41,610 nt of DNA from Enterococcus quebecensis (GTDB lineage: Bacteria > Bacillota > Bacilli > Lactobacillales > Enterococcaceae), in NCBI RefSeq assembly GCF_001730365.1, contig NZ_MIKB01000005.1:1-41610 (forward strand), in the 5' to 3' direction. A program made the position numbers and the translations under genes. Position 1 is the first letter of the stretch. Each line of letters opens with the position of its first letter. The notes under the pieces were generated by a model. That model did no database searches, was not told the origin of the DNA, and saw only the letters and a list, made by a program, of their open reading frames with translations. Below, piece by piece: positions 27,419-36,490 of the stretch.

Positions 27419-28117
27419 CTATCTGGTATATGCTTTCTTATTGTTTTCTTCCATTCTTCGAGCCAATTTAGCTAGCGGGAAGCATAGAATAAAGTAAAGG
27501 AATCCTGCTGTAGCAAAAGCGGGAATATAGTTTAAATTAATGGAAGACCAACTGTTTGCCGTAAACATGATATCAGCACCAGAGATGATCGCAACGGTAG
27601 ACGTGTTTTTAATCAAATTGACAATCTGATTTGTCAAAGGAGGCAACATAATTCGCCATGCCTGAGGTAAAATAATATATCGCATCGTATCGCCATAAGA
27701 AAAACCTTGTGAATAAGCCGCTTCAAACTGACCTTTAGGAACTGCTCCAATTCCAGAACGGACAACTTCCGAAATGTATGCGCCATGATAAACTCCAACG
27801 CAAATAATAGCAATCGTAGTTGTTGAAAAAGTCAATGCAGGACTTATTAAAGGAAAACCATAATACACTACAATAAACTGAATCAACAGCGGTGTATTCT
27901 GAAAAAATTCAACATAAACACGGCTAACTATATTCAGCAGCTTGTTGTTCAACGCTGATAGACTACCAAAGAAAATACCTAAAAGCATTGCAACGACCAG
28001 CGAACCAACGGCTAAAAGAATCGTATACAGAAAAGCGTCACCGAAGAGTTTCCAGTCTTTCAATAATGCTTCCCATCGATAGAGTGCAAAAGGGCCTGCA
28101 TTCGCTATAATGAACAT
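27419..28117 (-). CDS. Polar amino-acid ABC transporter permease (first)
   Basis: 232 residues with about five membrane helices. The EAA-loop region is YISEVVRSGIGAVPKGQFEA, with core EAAYSQGF, followed by ILPQAWRIMLPPL. It belongs to the same family as the permease ending at 26750 but is divergent enough for the two to be complementary halves of one channel. The basic C-terminus (RRMEENNKKAYTR) is cytoplasmic. AGGAGGATATTAG stands before the ATG. It lies 44 bases downstream of the binding-protein gene on the minus strand, with no terminator between. It works with the ATPase encoded first in the operon. Confidence 0.93.
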   Translation of the reverse strand: MFIIANAGPFALYRWEALLKDWKLFGDAFLYTILLAVGSLVVAMLLGIFFGSLSALNNKLLNIVSRVYVEFFQNTPLLIQFIVVYYGFPLISPALTFSTTTIAIICVGVYHGAYISEVVRSGIGAVPKGQFEAAYSQGFSYGDTMRYIILPQAWRIMLPPLTNQIVNLIKNTSTVAIISGADIMFTANSWSSINLNYIPAFATAGFLYFILCFPLAKLARRMEENNKKAYTR

Positions 28118-28161
28118 CTAATATCCTCCTAAATCTGAACAAAATATAAAATCAAGAAGCC

Positions 28162-28983
28162 TTAATCTAGATTCCATGCTTTGTAAATTTTATCTAATGT
28201 GCCATCTTGTTCCCATTTTTTTATCAATTCATTCAAATAATCATTTAATTCTGTATTCGCTTTTTTTGTAGCGATACCATATTCTTGAGGGGAGAAACCA
28301 TCTTTAAGAATTTCAGTTTTATCATCTACGTAACCTGTTAGAATAGATTTATCAACAGAAAAGGCATCAATTCTTTTTGAAGTTAAGGCGGTTTTCAGTT
28401 CAGGATAAGAACCAAGTTCTTGGTATTTGAAAGAAACACCTAATTTTTTTGCCTGTTTCTCAATTGCTTCTTTTGTTGTTGAAGATTGAACAACTCCAAT
28501 AGTCTTTCCATCTAAGCTTGCGGTATCTTTGAATTTATCTGCTTTTCTTACTAAGAAACCAACTTCGTCTTTGTAATAAGGCGTTGTAAAGTTATAAGTT
28601 TCTTTGCGTTCGTCTGTGATTGTAAAAGTAGCGATCACCATATCTAATTCGCCATTATCCAATAATGGTCCACGAGTTTTAGCAGTGACACCAATGAACT
28701 CTACATTATCTTCACTGCCAGTCAATTCTTTGGCAATCAAACGGGCGATGTCTGGTTCCATCCCTTCGTTTTTATTTGTATCTGGATTCATATAGCCGAA
28801 GTTTGGTACATCTTCCTTAATCCCAACTTTAATCACTCCAGAATCTTTGATTTTTTTGATACTAGTTGATTTATTATCAGTAGATGAATCAGATTTTTTA
28901 TCGTTTTCGCTGCTGCAACCTACCATCAATCCTAGCAATAGAGTGAGAGTGAGTGTGCCTATAAATTTTTTTGTTTTTTTCAT
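28162..28983 (-). CDS. Amino-acid-binding lipoprotein, probably Glu/Asp
   Basis: 273 residues. A lipoprotein signal ends LLLGLMVGC, with Cys23 as the lipidation site, then a Ser/Asp/Lys linker, then the two-lobed periplasmic-binding-protein fold (SBP_bac_3). Segments such as KTRGPLLDNGELDMVIATFT and DAFSVDKSILTGYVDDKTEI closely resemble what I recall of Campylobacter PEB1, an aspartate/glutamate binder; the Arg and Thr of KTRGP and the TFTIT loop would contact the substrate. It captures the amino acid outside the membrane and delivers it to the two permeases. AAGGAGGAA precedes the ATG. Family is certain; substrate is an inference from resemblance. Confidence 0.92.
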   Translation of the reverse strand: MKKTKKFIGTLTLTLLLGLMVGCSSENDKKSDSSTDNKSTSIKKIKDSGVIKVGIKEDVPNFGYMNPDTNKNEGMEPDIARLIAKELTGSEDNVEFIGVTAKTRGPLLDNGELDMVIATFTITDERKETYNFTTPYYKDEVGFLVRKADKFKDTASLDGKTIGVVQSSTTKEAIEKQAKKLGVSFKYQELGSYPELKTALTSKRIDAFSVDKSILTGYVDDKTEILKDGFSPQEYGIATKKANTELNDYLNELIKKWEQDGTLDKIYKAWNLD

Positions 28984-29031
28984 TAAAAATTCCTCCTTGT
29001 AAATAGTGTGTTGTTTGATGGAATCAAATTG

Positions 29032-29760
29032 TTAGTTATGAATGATTTTGCTTAGAAACTCTTTTGCACGGTCATTTTCAGTGCTGGTAAAGAAATGTTC
29101 AGGTGTTCCTGTTTCGATGATTTGACCATTATCCATAAAAATCACTTTGTCAGCAACTTGCCTTGCAAAGCCCATTTCATGGGTTACACAAATCATGGTG
29201 ATGTTTTGTTTAGATAAATCAACCATAACATCTAATACTTCTTGAATCATTTCCGGATCAAGTGCCGAAGTTGGCTCATCAAAAAGAATGATTTCTGGAT
29301 GCATATTTAAAGCTCTGGCGATCGCTACACGTTGTTGTTGGCCGCCAGAAAGTTGAGCAGGATATGCATTTGCTTTATCAGCTAACCCAACTCTTTCTAA
29401 GTACTCCATTCCAGTTTTTGTTGCTTCTTCTTTACTAACGCCTTTAACTTTGATGGGTGCTAAGGTAAGATTTTGAATAATTGTTTTGTGGGCATATAAG
29501 TTAAAACTTTGGAAAACCATTGCCGCTTTTTGTCGAACTTTTTGAATTGGAGCCTTAGGTTTGGTAATATCGATGCCATCTACATAGATATTACCATCAC
29601 TGACTTTTTCTAAACCGTTGATACATCGAATTAAGGTGCTTTTACCAGAACCAGAAGGGCCGATAATCACAATCTTTTCACCTTCTTCGACGTTCAGAGA
29701 GATATCTTTTAATACATGATGGTCTCCAAAAAACTTGTTTACATGTTCCAATGAAATCAT
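29032..29760 (-). CDS. Amino-acid ABC transporter ATP-binding protein
   Basis: 242 residues, standard GlnQ/GltL-type ATPase. Walker A is GPSGSGKST, the Q-loop lies in [13 protein letters not shown], the signature is LSGGQQQR, Walker B is [14 protein letters not shown], and the H-loop is CVTHEMGFA. It powers import through the two permeases. It is the first gene of the operon on the minus strand, with AGGAGAAAA before the ATG at 29760. Upstream on the minus strand is a perfect TTGACA (29818-29813), but I find no -10 at proper distance, so the promoter is not settled. Confidence 0.95.
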   Translation of the reverse strand: MISLEHVNKFFGDHHVLKDISLNVEEGEKIVIIGPSGSGKSTLIRCINGLEKVSDGNIYVDGIDITKPKAPIQKVRQKAAMVFQSFNLYAHKTIIQNLTLAPIKVKGVSKEEATKTGMEYLERVGLADKANAYPAQLSGGQQQRVAIARALNMHPEIILFDEPTSALDPEMIQEVLDVMVDLSKQNITMICVTHEMGFARQVADKVIFMDNGQIIETGTPEHFFTSTENDRAKEFLSKIIHN

Positions 29761-30209
29761 AATTTTTCTCCTTTATGTATAGTTTTATCACATCGTTTTT
29801 TTTAATTGGTAATGTCAAATTGAATGAGAGAGGATAAACGGAAATTTTAAAGCGATATTTGACTATGTATGATAAGGTTTAAAATTTAAGGGGTTTCCTT
29901 TTACACAGTTGTTTATTTAGATTAAGCAACAATCTTATTTTCATAATATAAAAACAATTATCTCTTATAATTAATCCTATCATCATAAATCTATTCGTTT
30001 GTTAATGTTAGAAATTATAACATAAGAAAAATAAGATTACTAGTTTTTTTTGAAGAAAGAGAAAAGCAAGTATAAAAGCTTTCAGCAAATAGGATAATCC
30101 TGAATAAAAGAATGATATAATGATAAAAGAGGGTTAATAAAACTTGAAAAATAATACTAAAAAGTAGAAAATAAGAGTGTTGAAAAAATACTGTAAAGGT
30201 TTGATTGAG
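29761..30209. other. Divergent AT-rich intergenic region, importer operon / racE
   Basis: No supported gene. On the plus strand an extended -10 with perfect TATAAT (TGATATAAT, 30113-30121) is the likely racE promoter, with a poor -35. On the minus strand TTGACA (29818-29813) may belong to the importer promoter. The rest is AT-rich, with no clear hairpin or repeat. Confidence 0.5.
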
Positions 30210-31037
30210 TTGAATAATCATGAAGCGATAGGATTTATAGATTCCGGAGTCGGTGGACTTACGGTTGTTAAAGAAGCATTACGACAATTACCTAATGAAC
30301 GGTTGATTTATCTTGGAGATACTGCAAGGTGTCCATATGGGCCTAGGCCTGCGGAACAAGTCGTTCAATTCACTTGGGAAATGAGTAATTTTCTTTTAGA
30401 AAAAAAGATTAAAATGTTAGTGATTGCGTGTAATACAGCTACAGCTGTAGCGTTAGAAGAAATCAAATCTCAGTTGGATATACCAGTCGTTGGTGTCATT
30501 TTACCAGGAACTAGAGCGGCTTTAAAAGCAACGAAAAATAACCGTGTGGGTATAATTGGGACTGCTGGAACGATCAAAAGCGGTGCCTATGAAATTGCTT
30601 TGAAAAATAAAGCGCCGAAAACATTTGTTTCTAGTTTAGCTTGCCCAAAATTTGTTCCCATTGTTGAAAGTAATGAGTTTCACTCCTCTGTAGCTAAAAA
30701 AGTAGTTTCAGAGACACTAAACCCATTATTACTGAAGAAGCTGGATACATTGATTTTAGGCTGTACACATTATCCATTATTACGCCCATTGATTCAAAAT
30801 GTTATGGGAAATGAAGTGAAATTGATTGATTCGGGTGCTGAAACAGTTAGTGAGGTTAGCATGTTGTTGGATTATTTTGATATTGCAAATACTCCAGAAC
30901 ATAAAAATAAAGCAAATGAATTTTATACAACGGGTTCTAAAAAAATGTTTAAAGCCATTGCTAATGATTGGTTGGATTTAGAAACAATCACAGTTGAACA
31001 GGTTCGATTAGGAGGAATGAAACATGGTCAGACATGA
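30210..31037 (+). CDS. racE: Glutamate racemase
   Basis: 275 residues from TTG at 30210, which aligns with the known start of enterococcal glutamate racemase (residue pattern MxNxEAIGxIDSGVGG) and has AAAGG 10 bases upstream. A GTG at 30177 would add 11 unconserved residues. It converts L- to D-glutamate for peptidoglycan in the cytoplasm. The two catalytic cysteines are visible: Cys74 in VIACNTAT and Cys185 in LGCTHYPLL. The N-terminal [11 protein letters not shown] and [11 protein letters not shown] are family motifs. The 3' end overlaps the next gene by 14 bases, so translation is probably coupled. The neighbouring Glu/Asp importer could supply its substrate. Confidence 0.95.
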   Translation: MNNHEAIGFIDSGVGGLTVVKEALRQLPNERLIYLGDTARCPYGPRPAEQVVQFTWEMSNFLLEKKIKMLVIACNTATAVALEEIKSQLDIPVVGVILPGTRAALKATKNNRVGIIGTAGTIKSGAYEIALKNKAPKTFVSSLACPKFVPIVESNEFHSSVAKKVVSETLNPLLLKKLDTLILGCTHYPLLRPLIQNVMGNEVKLIDSGAETVSEVSMLLDYFDIANTPEHKNKANEFYTTGSKKMFKAIANDWLDLETITVEQVRLGGMKHGQT

Positions 31038-32373
31038 TGGTAGACAAGTAAAAGAATTGAGAAAAATTACTATAGAAACGAATGTTTATAAACACCCAGA
31101 AGGGTCAGTAGTGATTTCTTTTGGAGATACTAAAGTTATTTGTTCTGCAACCGTGGAAGAAAAAGTGCCACCATTTTTAAGAGGTGAGGGAACTGGTTGG
31201 GTAACAGCTGAATATAGTATGTTGCCAAGAGCTACTAACACAAGAAATATCCGAGAAAGTGCTAAAGGAAAACTGACTGGCAGAACAATGGAGATTCAAC
31301 GCTTAATCGGACGTTCACTTAGAGCAGTAATTGATTTGAAAAAATTAGGAGAACGTAGTATTATCGTTGACTGTGACGTTGTGCAAGCGGACGGGGGCAC
31401 TCGAACAGCAAGTATTACTGGAGCATTTGTTGCTATGAAAATCGCAGTTGATAAAATGCTTCAAAAAGGTGATTTACAAGAAAATCCAATTAAAGAATAC
31501 TTGGCGGCAGTTAGTGTTGGAATATTAAGTGAAGGCGAGTGCGTTCTTGATTTAGATTATAAAGAGGATTCTGCAGCCGCTGTCGATATGAATTTAGTGA
31601 TGACTGAATCAGGTAATTTTGTTGAGCTGCAAGGAACAGGAGAAGAAGCAACATTTTCAGGTGATGAGCTAAATGCATTATTATTTTATGGGAAAACAGG
31701 AATCGAGCATTTGATTGCCTATCAAAAAGAGGCATTAATGAATCTGTCTATGGAAAATAATTATACTTCAGATGAGAATACAATCGTTATTGCTACTAGA
31801 AACCCAGGAAAAGCTAAAGAGTTTAAGAAAATTTTTGCTGAAAAAGGGTATCAAGTAAAAACATTATTAGATTATCCTGAACTACCTGATGTTGAGGAAA
31901 CAGGCCAAACATTCGAAGAAAATGCGCGCTTAAAAGCCGAAACGATTGCTAATATCTTAAAACAGCCCGTTTTAGCAGATGATTCAGGATTGATTGTTGA
32001 TGCCTTGGATGGCATGCCGGGAATTTTTTCTGCACGATTCGCTGGTAAACCAACGAATAATGCGGCGAATAATGCGAAATTACTGCATGAGTTAACGGGG
32101 GTTCCGAAAGAAAAACGAACAGCTACTTTTCATTGTACCCTTGTTTTTGCTGCTCCTAATAAAGAAAGTTTAGTGGTAGAAGGTGAATGGTCAGGTGAGA
32201 TTGGGACAATCCCTCGTGGGGATAACGGATTTGGCTATGATCCACTATTTTTTGTACCAGAAGAGCAAAAAACAGCCGCAGAACTGTCAGATGACCGTAA
32301 AAATAAAATAAGTCATAGAGGACAAGCTGTAGCAAAACTTAGAAATCAATGGGAAAATTGGTTGAATAAATAG
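31024..32373 (+). CDS. Fused RNase PH and XTP/dITP diphosphatase
   Basis: 449 residues made of two enzymes. Residues 1-240 are RNase PH, which trims tRNA 3' ends using phosphate: motifs [35 protein letters not shown] and [18 protein letters not shown]. Residues about 253-449 are the RdgB/HAM1 house-cleaning nucleotidase that hydrolyses XTP and d[51 protein letters not shown] and GFGYDPLF. A linker of about 12 residues ([12 protein letters not shown]) joins them with no stop or internal ribosome site that I can see. Both halves keep their key residues, so both should be active. I recall the same fusion in other Lactobacillales. It is the middle gene of racE - fusion - phosphoesterase. Confidence 0.95.
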   Translation: MVRHDGRQVKELRKITIETNVYKHPEGSVVISFGDTKVICSATVEEKVPPFLRGEGTGWVTAEYSMLPRATNTRNIRESAKGKLTGRTMEIQRLIGRSLRAVIDLKKLGERSIIVDCDVVQADGGTRTASITGAFVAMKIAVDKMLQKGDLQENPIKEYLAAVSVGILSEGECVLDLDYKEDSAAAVDMNLVMTESGNFVELQGTGEEATFSGDELNALLFYGKTGIEHLIAYQKEALMNLSMENNYTSDENTIVIATRNPGKAKEFKKIFAEKGYQVKTLLDYPELPDVEETGQTFEENARLKAETIANILKQPVLADDSGLIVDALDGMPGIFSARFAGKPTNNAANNAKLLHELTGVPKEKRTATFHCTLVFAAPNKESLVVEGEWSGEIGTIPRGDNGFGYDPLFFVPEEQKTAAELSDDRKNKISHRGQAVAKLRNQWENWLNK

Positions 32374-32383
32374 GAGGATTTAC

Positions 32384-32899
32384 ATGAAGTATCTAGTAGT
32401 AAGTGATAATCATGGGGATCGTGAAGTCTTAGTAGACTTAGTTGAAACCTATCGGGGAAACGTTGATAAAATGTTTCATTGCGGTGATTCAGAACTAGAA
32501 CCAACCGATGTGTTGTGGAATGAGTTCATCGTTGTTAAAGGTAATTGTGATTATGATTCTGACTTTCCTGAAACAATCGTAGAAAAGAACGGTTTGGACA
32601 CCATTTTCATGACACATGGTCATTTAGCGAATGTTCGCTTCGGTCTGGATAGAATAGCTTTGCAAGCGGCAGAAGTTAAAGCTACAATCGTGTTATTTGG
32701 TCATACTCACGAAATTGGTTGCGAAGTACACGCAAATGTTCTTTATTTGAATCCTGGAAGTATAAGTCAACCTAGAGGACCGATTCAATTGAAATCTTAT
32801 GCTGTGATTGAAAGTACAAAAGATGAATTTATTATTCAATACTACGGACGTGATCATAAGCCTGTCAAAGAACTGCACTTTAGATTCGAAAAACATTGA
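32384..32899 (+). CDS. YfcE/MJ0936-type metallophosphoesterase
   Basis: 171 residues, normal for the family. The five metal-binding motifs are in order: SDNHGD (Asp8, His10), HCGDSE, VKGNCD, MTHGH and FGHTH. The product is a cytoplasmic phosphodiesterase with two metal ions. The physiological substrate is unknown for most members. AGGAGG lies 6 bases before the ATG, 10 bases after the fusion gene, so it is the third gene of the racE operon. A hairpin at 32957-32998 may end the transcript. Confidence 0.92.
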   Translation: MKYLVVSDNHGDREVLVDLVETYRGNVDKMFHCGDSELEPTDVLWNEFIVVKGNCDYDSDFPETIVEKNGLDTIFMTHGHLANVRFGLDRIALQAAEVKATIVLFGHTHEIGCEVHANVLYLNPGSISQPRGPIQLKSYAVIESTKDEFIIQYYGRDHKPVKELHFRFEKH

Positions 32900-32956
32900 T
32901 TTATATTTGAAACGTAACGTGGTAAGAGCTTGTTTACCGAAATTAATCTGTATTTC

Positions 32957-32998
32957 AAGGGTCTAGATAGAACTCAAAGAGTTGTGTTAAAGACCCTT
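32957..32998 (+). terminator. Hairpin after the racE operon
   Basis: AAGGGTCT (32957-32964) pairs with AGACCCTT (32991-32998). An inner AACTC/GAGTT stem (32971-32983) nests inside. No long T-tract follows, so termination may be inefficient. Confidence 0.55.
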
Positions 32999-33080
32999 TA
33001 ATTGATTTAAATTCAACGAATGAAGAAAGTAAGTGTAAATCTTAATTTTTTTTAAGAGTTATGAAAAAAGTTTGAATTTA

Positions 33081-33109
33081 AAGACATTTGCATTCGTTTT
33101 CTGTACAAT
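33081..33109 (+). promoter_or_regulatory. Promoter of cbpB
   Basis: AAGACA (33081-33086), a 17-base spacer, then TACAAT (33104-33109), 38 bases before the start codon. Confidence 0.55.
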
Positions 33110-33147
33110 GATAGTTGTGGCAAAGAAAATGAAATGGAGGCACTCCA

Positions 33148-33645
33148 ATGATTGGATCTGCTGTAAAAGATTTATTATTAGAAAAAGAAGAAACTTTTTT
33201 AATACCTGCTGAAAATGTGGCAAATGTGATGTGTTTGAATCCGTTAAGCCATGCTTTATTGGTATTATCTCAAGTGAAATATTCGAAAATCCCTGTTTTA
33301 GATAAAGGTGATCGTTTTGTTGGCTTGATCAGTTTATCTGATGTTGTTGATAAAATGTTCGATATTACATCTGTTGATTTTGAAAAGCTAAAGGATTTTA
33401 CTGTAGCTGATGTGATGGAGGTAAATGTTCCTGTAATTGGTGAAAAATGGGAATTAGAAGATGTACTTCATTTATTGGTAGATGCTTCGTTTTTACCTGT
33501 TGTAGATGATAATCAACGGTTTAAAGGTATTATTACGCGCAAAGAACTGCTAAAAGCAATCAATCATATGGCACATGAATTAGAACGAAAGAATACTATT
33601 CAGCCAAAATCGGATAGAGACTCTAAAGAGATGAAAGTGATTTGA
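33148..33645 (+). CDS. cbpB: Cyclic-di-AMP-binding CBS protein CbpB
   Basis: 165 residues formed by two CBS motifs (about 12-72 and 85-140) with little else. Typical segments are KIPVLDKGDRFVGLISLSDVVD and FLPVVDDNQRFKGIITRKELL (CBS cores). Length and sequence fit CbpB/DarB (B. subtilis YkuL). In other Firmicutes these proteins bind c-di-AMP and, when free, stimulate the (p)ppGpp synthetase Rel or act on pyruvate carboxylase. GGAGG precedes the ATG. The next gene is dapH, the neighbourhood I recall for this gene in B. subtilis (ykuL near ykuQR) and in enterococci. The partner in this organism is not visible. Confidence 0.88.
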   Translation: MIGSAVKDLLLEKEETFLIPAENVANVMCLNPLSHALLVLSQVKYSKIPVLDKGDRFVGLISLSDVVDKMFDITSVDFEKLKDFTVADVMEVNVPVIGEKWELEDVLHLLVDASFLPVVDDNQRFKGIITRKELLKAINHMAHELERKNTIQPKSDRDSKEMKVI

Positions 33646-33765
33646 TTTTTTGTTATACATTCACTATTTTCTGGATTTTTGATAAGCTAAGAAACAAGAG
33701 TTAAATTGTACAATAAGCTGTTAAACTATTTTGTTTGGCTGCTGCAAATTGAAGGGAGTTATTCG

Positions 33766-34467
33766 ATGGACGCATATGAAATCATTAGTTACATTGGGAA
33801 TGCCGAGAAAAAAACACCAGTAAAAGTTACCTTAAAAGGAAAGTTAAAAGAAGTTACTTTTCCTGATGATATTCAAGCATTTACTAATTGTAAAACAGGA
33901 ACACTTTTTGGTGAGTGGAAAGTAATTAAAGCTTTTCTAGAAGAAAACAAAGAAAACATAATCGATTATGTTGTTGAGAATGACGCTCGCAATTCCGCAA
34001 TTCCAATGTTGGATATTAAAGAGATCAACGCTCGAATCGAACCAGGAGCTATCATCCGAGATCAAGTTGAAATCGGTGACAATGCAGTTATTATGATGGG
34101 TGCTGTAATTAATATCGGTGCTGTCATTGGAGACGGCACGATGATTGATATGGGTGCTATTTTAGGTGGTCGTGCGACTGTAGGTAAAAACTGCCATATT
34201 GGTGCAGGAACCGTTCTTGCAGGTGTTATTGAACCACCAAGTGCAGAACCTGTCGTAATAGAAGACAATGTTTTAATTGGAGCGAATGCTGTTGTTTTAG
34301 AAGGTATACGAGTAGGCGAAGGTGCAGTTGTTGCAGCAGGAGCGATTGTGGTTGACGATGTTGCACCCCATACAGTTGTTGCAGGTGTACCTGCCAGAAA
34401 AATCAAAGATATTGATGAAAAAACCAAAGGAAAAACGAATATGATGGACGAACTACGTAAATTATAA
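33766..34467 (+). CDS. dapH: Tetrahydrodipicolinate N-acetyltransferase
   Basis: 233 residues from ATG 33766, preceded by GAAGGGAG; an in-frame ATG at 33706 adds 20 unconserved residues and is rejected. The enzyme acetylates tetrahydrodipicolinate in the acetyl branch of the diaminopimelate/lysine pathway. The N-terminal domain (about 1-88) is DapH-specific. From about 90 to 215 the chain is a left-handed beta-helix of hexapeptide repeats, for example [20 protein letters not shown] and [20 protein letters not shown], with the active-site His region KNCHIG. The partner deacetylase gene dapL lies 3.4 kb downstream, separated by an ABC transporter operon. A strong terminator follows. Confidence 0.94.
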   Translation: MDAYEIISYIGNAEKKTPVKVTLKGKLKEVTFPDDIQAFTNCKTGTLFGEWKVIKAFLEENKENIIDYVVENDARNSAIPMLDIKEINARIEPGAIIRDQVEIGDNAVIMMGAVINIGAVIGDGTMIDMGAILGGRATVGKNCHIGAGTVLAGVIEPPSAEPVVIEDNVLIGANAVVLEGIRVGEGAVVAAGAIVVDDVAPHTVVAGVPARKIKDIDEKTKGKTNMMDELRKL

Positions 34468-34500
34468 TCCATTATCTTCATTGTTCTGTTATATTAAATG

Positions 34501-34547
34501 AAAGAATGAATTAAAACTTTTAAATAGTTTTAGTTCATTCTTTTTTT
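34501..34547 (+). terminator. Terminator after dapH
   Basis: AAAGAATGAA and TTCATTCTTT are the outer arms, with an inner AAAACT/AGTTTT stem, followed by seven T residues. It separates dapH from the transporter operon. Confidence 0.85.
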
Positions 34548-34602
34548 GTCCAAACGTTATATTAAACTTTCAAATATGTAAGAAAAATCCTTGCCTATTC
34601 AA

Positions 34603-34631
34603 TTTTCAGTAAGATTATTCCTAGCTATAAT
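34603..34631 (+). promoter_or_regulatory. Promoter of the MacAB-like operon
   Basis: TTTTCA (34603-34608), exactly 17 bases, then a perfect TATAAT (34626-34631), 34 bases before the first start codon. Confidence 0.7.
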
Positions 34632-34665
34632 CAGTTATATAGATAAAATAGGAGGAAAAATTAGT

Positions 34666-35817
34666 ATGAAAAGTAAAAAAATGAAATTTGTGATTGGCGG
34701 TATTTTGATTGGTATAAGTATAGGAAGTTATTTTTTGTTTTTTCCTTCTTCTAAAAATGATGAGCCAAAATATAATGCATTTACTTTAGAAACGCTAGAT
34801 CCTCTTCTTTTAAAAGGTGAGGTCAAAGCTACACAGACGGAAGATGTTTTCTACGATCAGACGTTAGGAAACATTGCAGCTATTCCAGTTAAACATGAGC
34901 AAGAAGTTAAGAACGGAGATGTTTTACTAAATTATCAAAATAGTGAAGCACAAAATAGAGCGGATCAACAGCAACGAACAGTTAATAAAAGTAACTTGTC
35001 AGCTCAACAAGCCGCTCAAAATTTAAATCGGGCACAAACACGCTACAACGAAGCACAAGCAAGTTTGAATCAAAGTAGATCACAGTTTGAACATGAAATA
35101 GATCCTGAGAAAAAAGAGGAGTTAAAGGGAAAAGTAGAACAACAAAAAACGGAAGTTACAAGTATAAACAATGAAGTCATTCAAGCGCAACAAGCTCTCG
35201 ATTTAGCCTATACAGAGGTCAATGACGAAGCTGCTGCATTGGAATCGGAACAAGGGAAAATTTCGTCTAGTGTCAATGCATCGATGGATGGAGTGGCGAT
35301 GGTCAATGAAGCGGGGAAAAAATCCCTAGAAGTCCCTTTAATACAAGTTTTAAGTAAGACCAAGCAAATCAAAGGAACAGTTACAGAATATGATTTGAAT
35401 AAGTTGGAAATTGGTCAAGAAGTTAGTGTTACTTCAATAGGGTCTAGCGAAAGAGCGCAAGGAAAAATTAGTAGCATCAACCAACTACCTAAATCAAAAG
35501 GCAATAGTGACTCAGAGATTCCTACTTACGAATTTATTGTAGATGGTAATTTTTCGTGGGCGTATGGCTCTTCCGTCCAAGTTTCGTTAGAACAACCCCA
35601 ACTGACGCTGCCTAAAAAAGCTGTTGTAACCAAGGATAAAAAAACGTTTGTTTATGTCTACAAAAATGGTCGAGCAACAAAGACTGATGTGAAAATAATT
35701 GAAAAAAATGGTGGGATAAGTGTAGCATCAGGTGTTTCAAAAGGAGAAAAAATCATTAGTAATCCAGATGAAGCATTAACCAATGATGCTGAAGTGCAGG
35801 TGATTGAAAATGATTAA
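34666..35817 (+). CDS. MacA/HlyD-like membrane fusion (adaptor) protein
   Basis: 383 residues from ATG 34666, which has AGGAGG 10 bases upstream. A single N-terminal membrane helix (about 8-26) anchors it, with the rest outside. A lipoyl-like half (AAIPVKHEQEVKNGDVLL) is followed by a Gln/Ala/Glu-rich coiled coil (about 95-195), a second half and a beta-barrel/membrane-proximal domain (about 225-380; KGTVTEYDLNKLEIGQEVSV). This is the RND/MacA adaptor architecture, used in Gram-positives with MacB-type exporters. The ATPase and permease genes follow with overlaps, so the three form one exporter. The substrate is unknown; antimicrobial peptides are common for the family. Confidence 0.88.
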   Translation: MKSKKMKFVIGGILIGISIGSYFLFFPSSKNDEPKYNAFTLETLDPLLLKGEVKATQTEDVFYDQTLGNIAAIPVKHEQEVKNGDVLLNYQNSEAQNRADQQQRTVNKSNLSAQQAAQNLNRAQTRYNEAQASLNQSRSQFEHEIDPEKKEELKGKVEQQKTEVTSINNEVIQAQQALDLAYTEVNDEAAALESEQGKISSSVNASMDGVAMVNEAGKKSLEVPLIQVLSKTKQIKGTVTEYDLNKLEIGQEVSVTSIGSSERAQGKISSINQLPKSKGNSDSEIPTYEFIVDGNFSWAYGSSVQVSLEQPQLTLPKKAVVTKDKKTFVYVYKNGRATKTDVKIIEKNGGISVASGVSKGEKIISNPDEALTNDAEVQVIEND

Positions 35818-36490
35818 ACTAGAAAATATCAATAAATATTACTCACTGGAAGAAGAAAAACTACATGTTTTAAAAAATATTAATTTTGAAATCAAAGAAA
35901 AAGAGTTCGTTGCAGTTATGGGACCTTCAGGCTCAGGAAAATCAACGCTGATCAATTTGATTGGTTTCATTGATAAAAAATTTGAAGGGAAATATTTGTT
36001 TGAGGGAAAAGAGATCACAGATTTTTCGGACAAAGAGCTTTCCGCTATTAGAAATAAGTCAGTTGGATTCGTTTTTCAAAATTTTAGTCTGATCGAAAAT
36101 AATACAGTATTTGAAAATATAGAATTGCCTTTATTATATAATGGTTCTGTTTACACAAACACGAAAGAACGAGTTCATGATGTATTAGAAAAAGTTGGTT
36201 TAGCAGATAAAGGAAATAAATATCCAAAACAGCTTTCTGGTGGCCAACAACAAAGGATAGCGATTGCCAGAGCAATTGTAAATTCCCCTAGATTCATTAT
36301 AGCTGATGAACCGACAGGAGCATTGGATTCAAATACATCTGAAGATATTATGCAGTTATTTCAAGATTTGAATAGACAAGAAGGTGTAACGATTATTCTA
36401 GTTACCCATAACCCAGAAATGGTTTCATATTGTGATCGTTTGATACGGGTGAAAGATGGAGTGATAGTAGAAGAGGAGTTGATTAAATGA
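35810..36490 (+). CDS. MacB/LolD-type ABC exporter ATPase
   Basis: 226 residues from ATG 35810, where AGGTGA lies a few bases upstream, inside the adaptor gene. The motifs are complete: Walker [11 protein letters not shown]-loop FVFQNFSLIEN, signature LSGGQQQR, Walker B FIIADEPTGALDSNT and H-loop LVTHNPEM. Subfamily features such as NLIGFIDKKFEGKY and the DEPTGALDS form place it with LolD/MacB/SalX exporters rather than importers. It overlaps the adaptor gene by 8 bases and the permease gene by 4, indicating coupled translation. It energises the permease encoded next. Confidence 0.94.
   Translation: MIKLENINKYYSLEEEKLHVLKNINFEIKEKEFVAVMGPSGSGKSTLINLIGFIDKKFEGKYLFEGKEITDFSDKELSAIRNKSVGFVFQNFSLIENNTVFENIELPLLYNGSVYTNTKERVHDVLEKVGLADKGNKYPKQLSGGQQQRIAIARAIVNSPRFIIADEPTGALDSNTSEDIMQLFQDLNRQEGVTIILVTHNPEMVSYCDRLIRVKDGVIVEEELIK

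Noticed and set aside
29859-29896. TTGACT with downstream TAAAAT on the plus strand in the importer/racE interval
   Set aside because: The spacing is about 15 bases and it lies over 300 bases from racE, while a better extended -10 is close to racE.
34062-34481. 139-codon open frame on the minus strand opposite dapH
   Set aside because: It is a by-product of the hexapeptide repeats of dapH read backwards (Thr/Pro/Ile-rich), with no ribosome site and no promoter.
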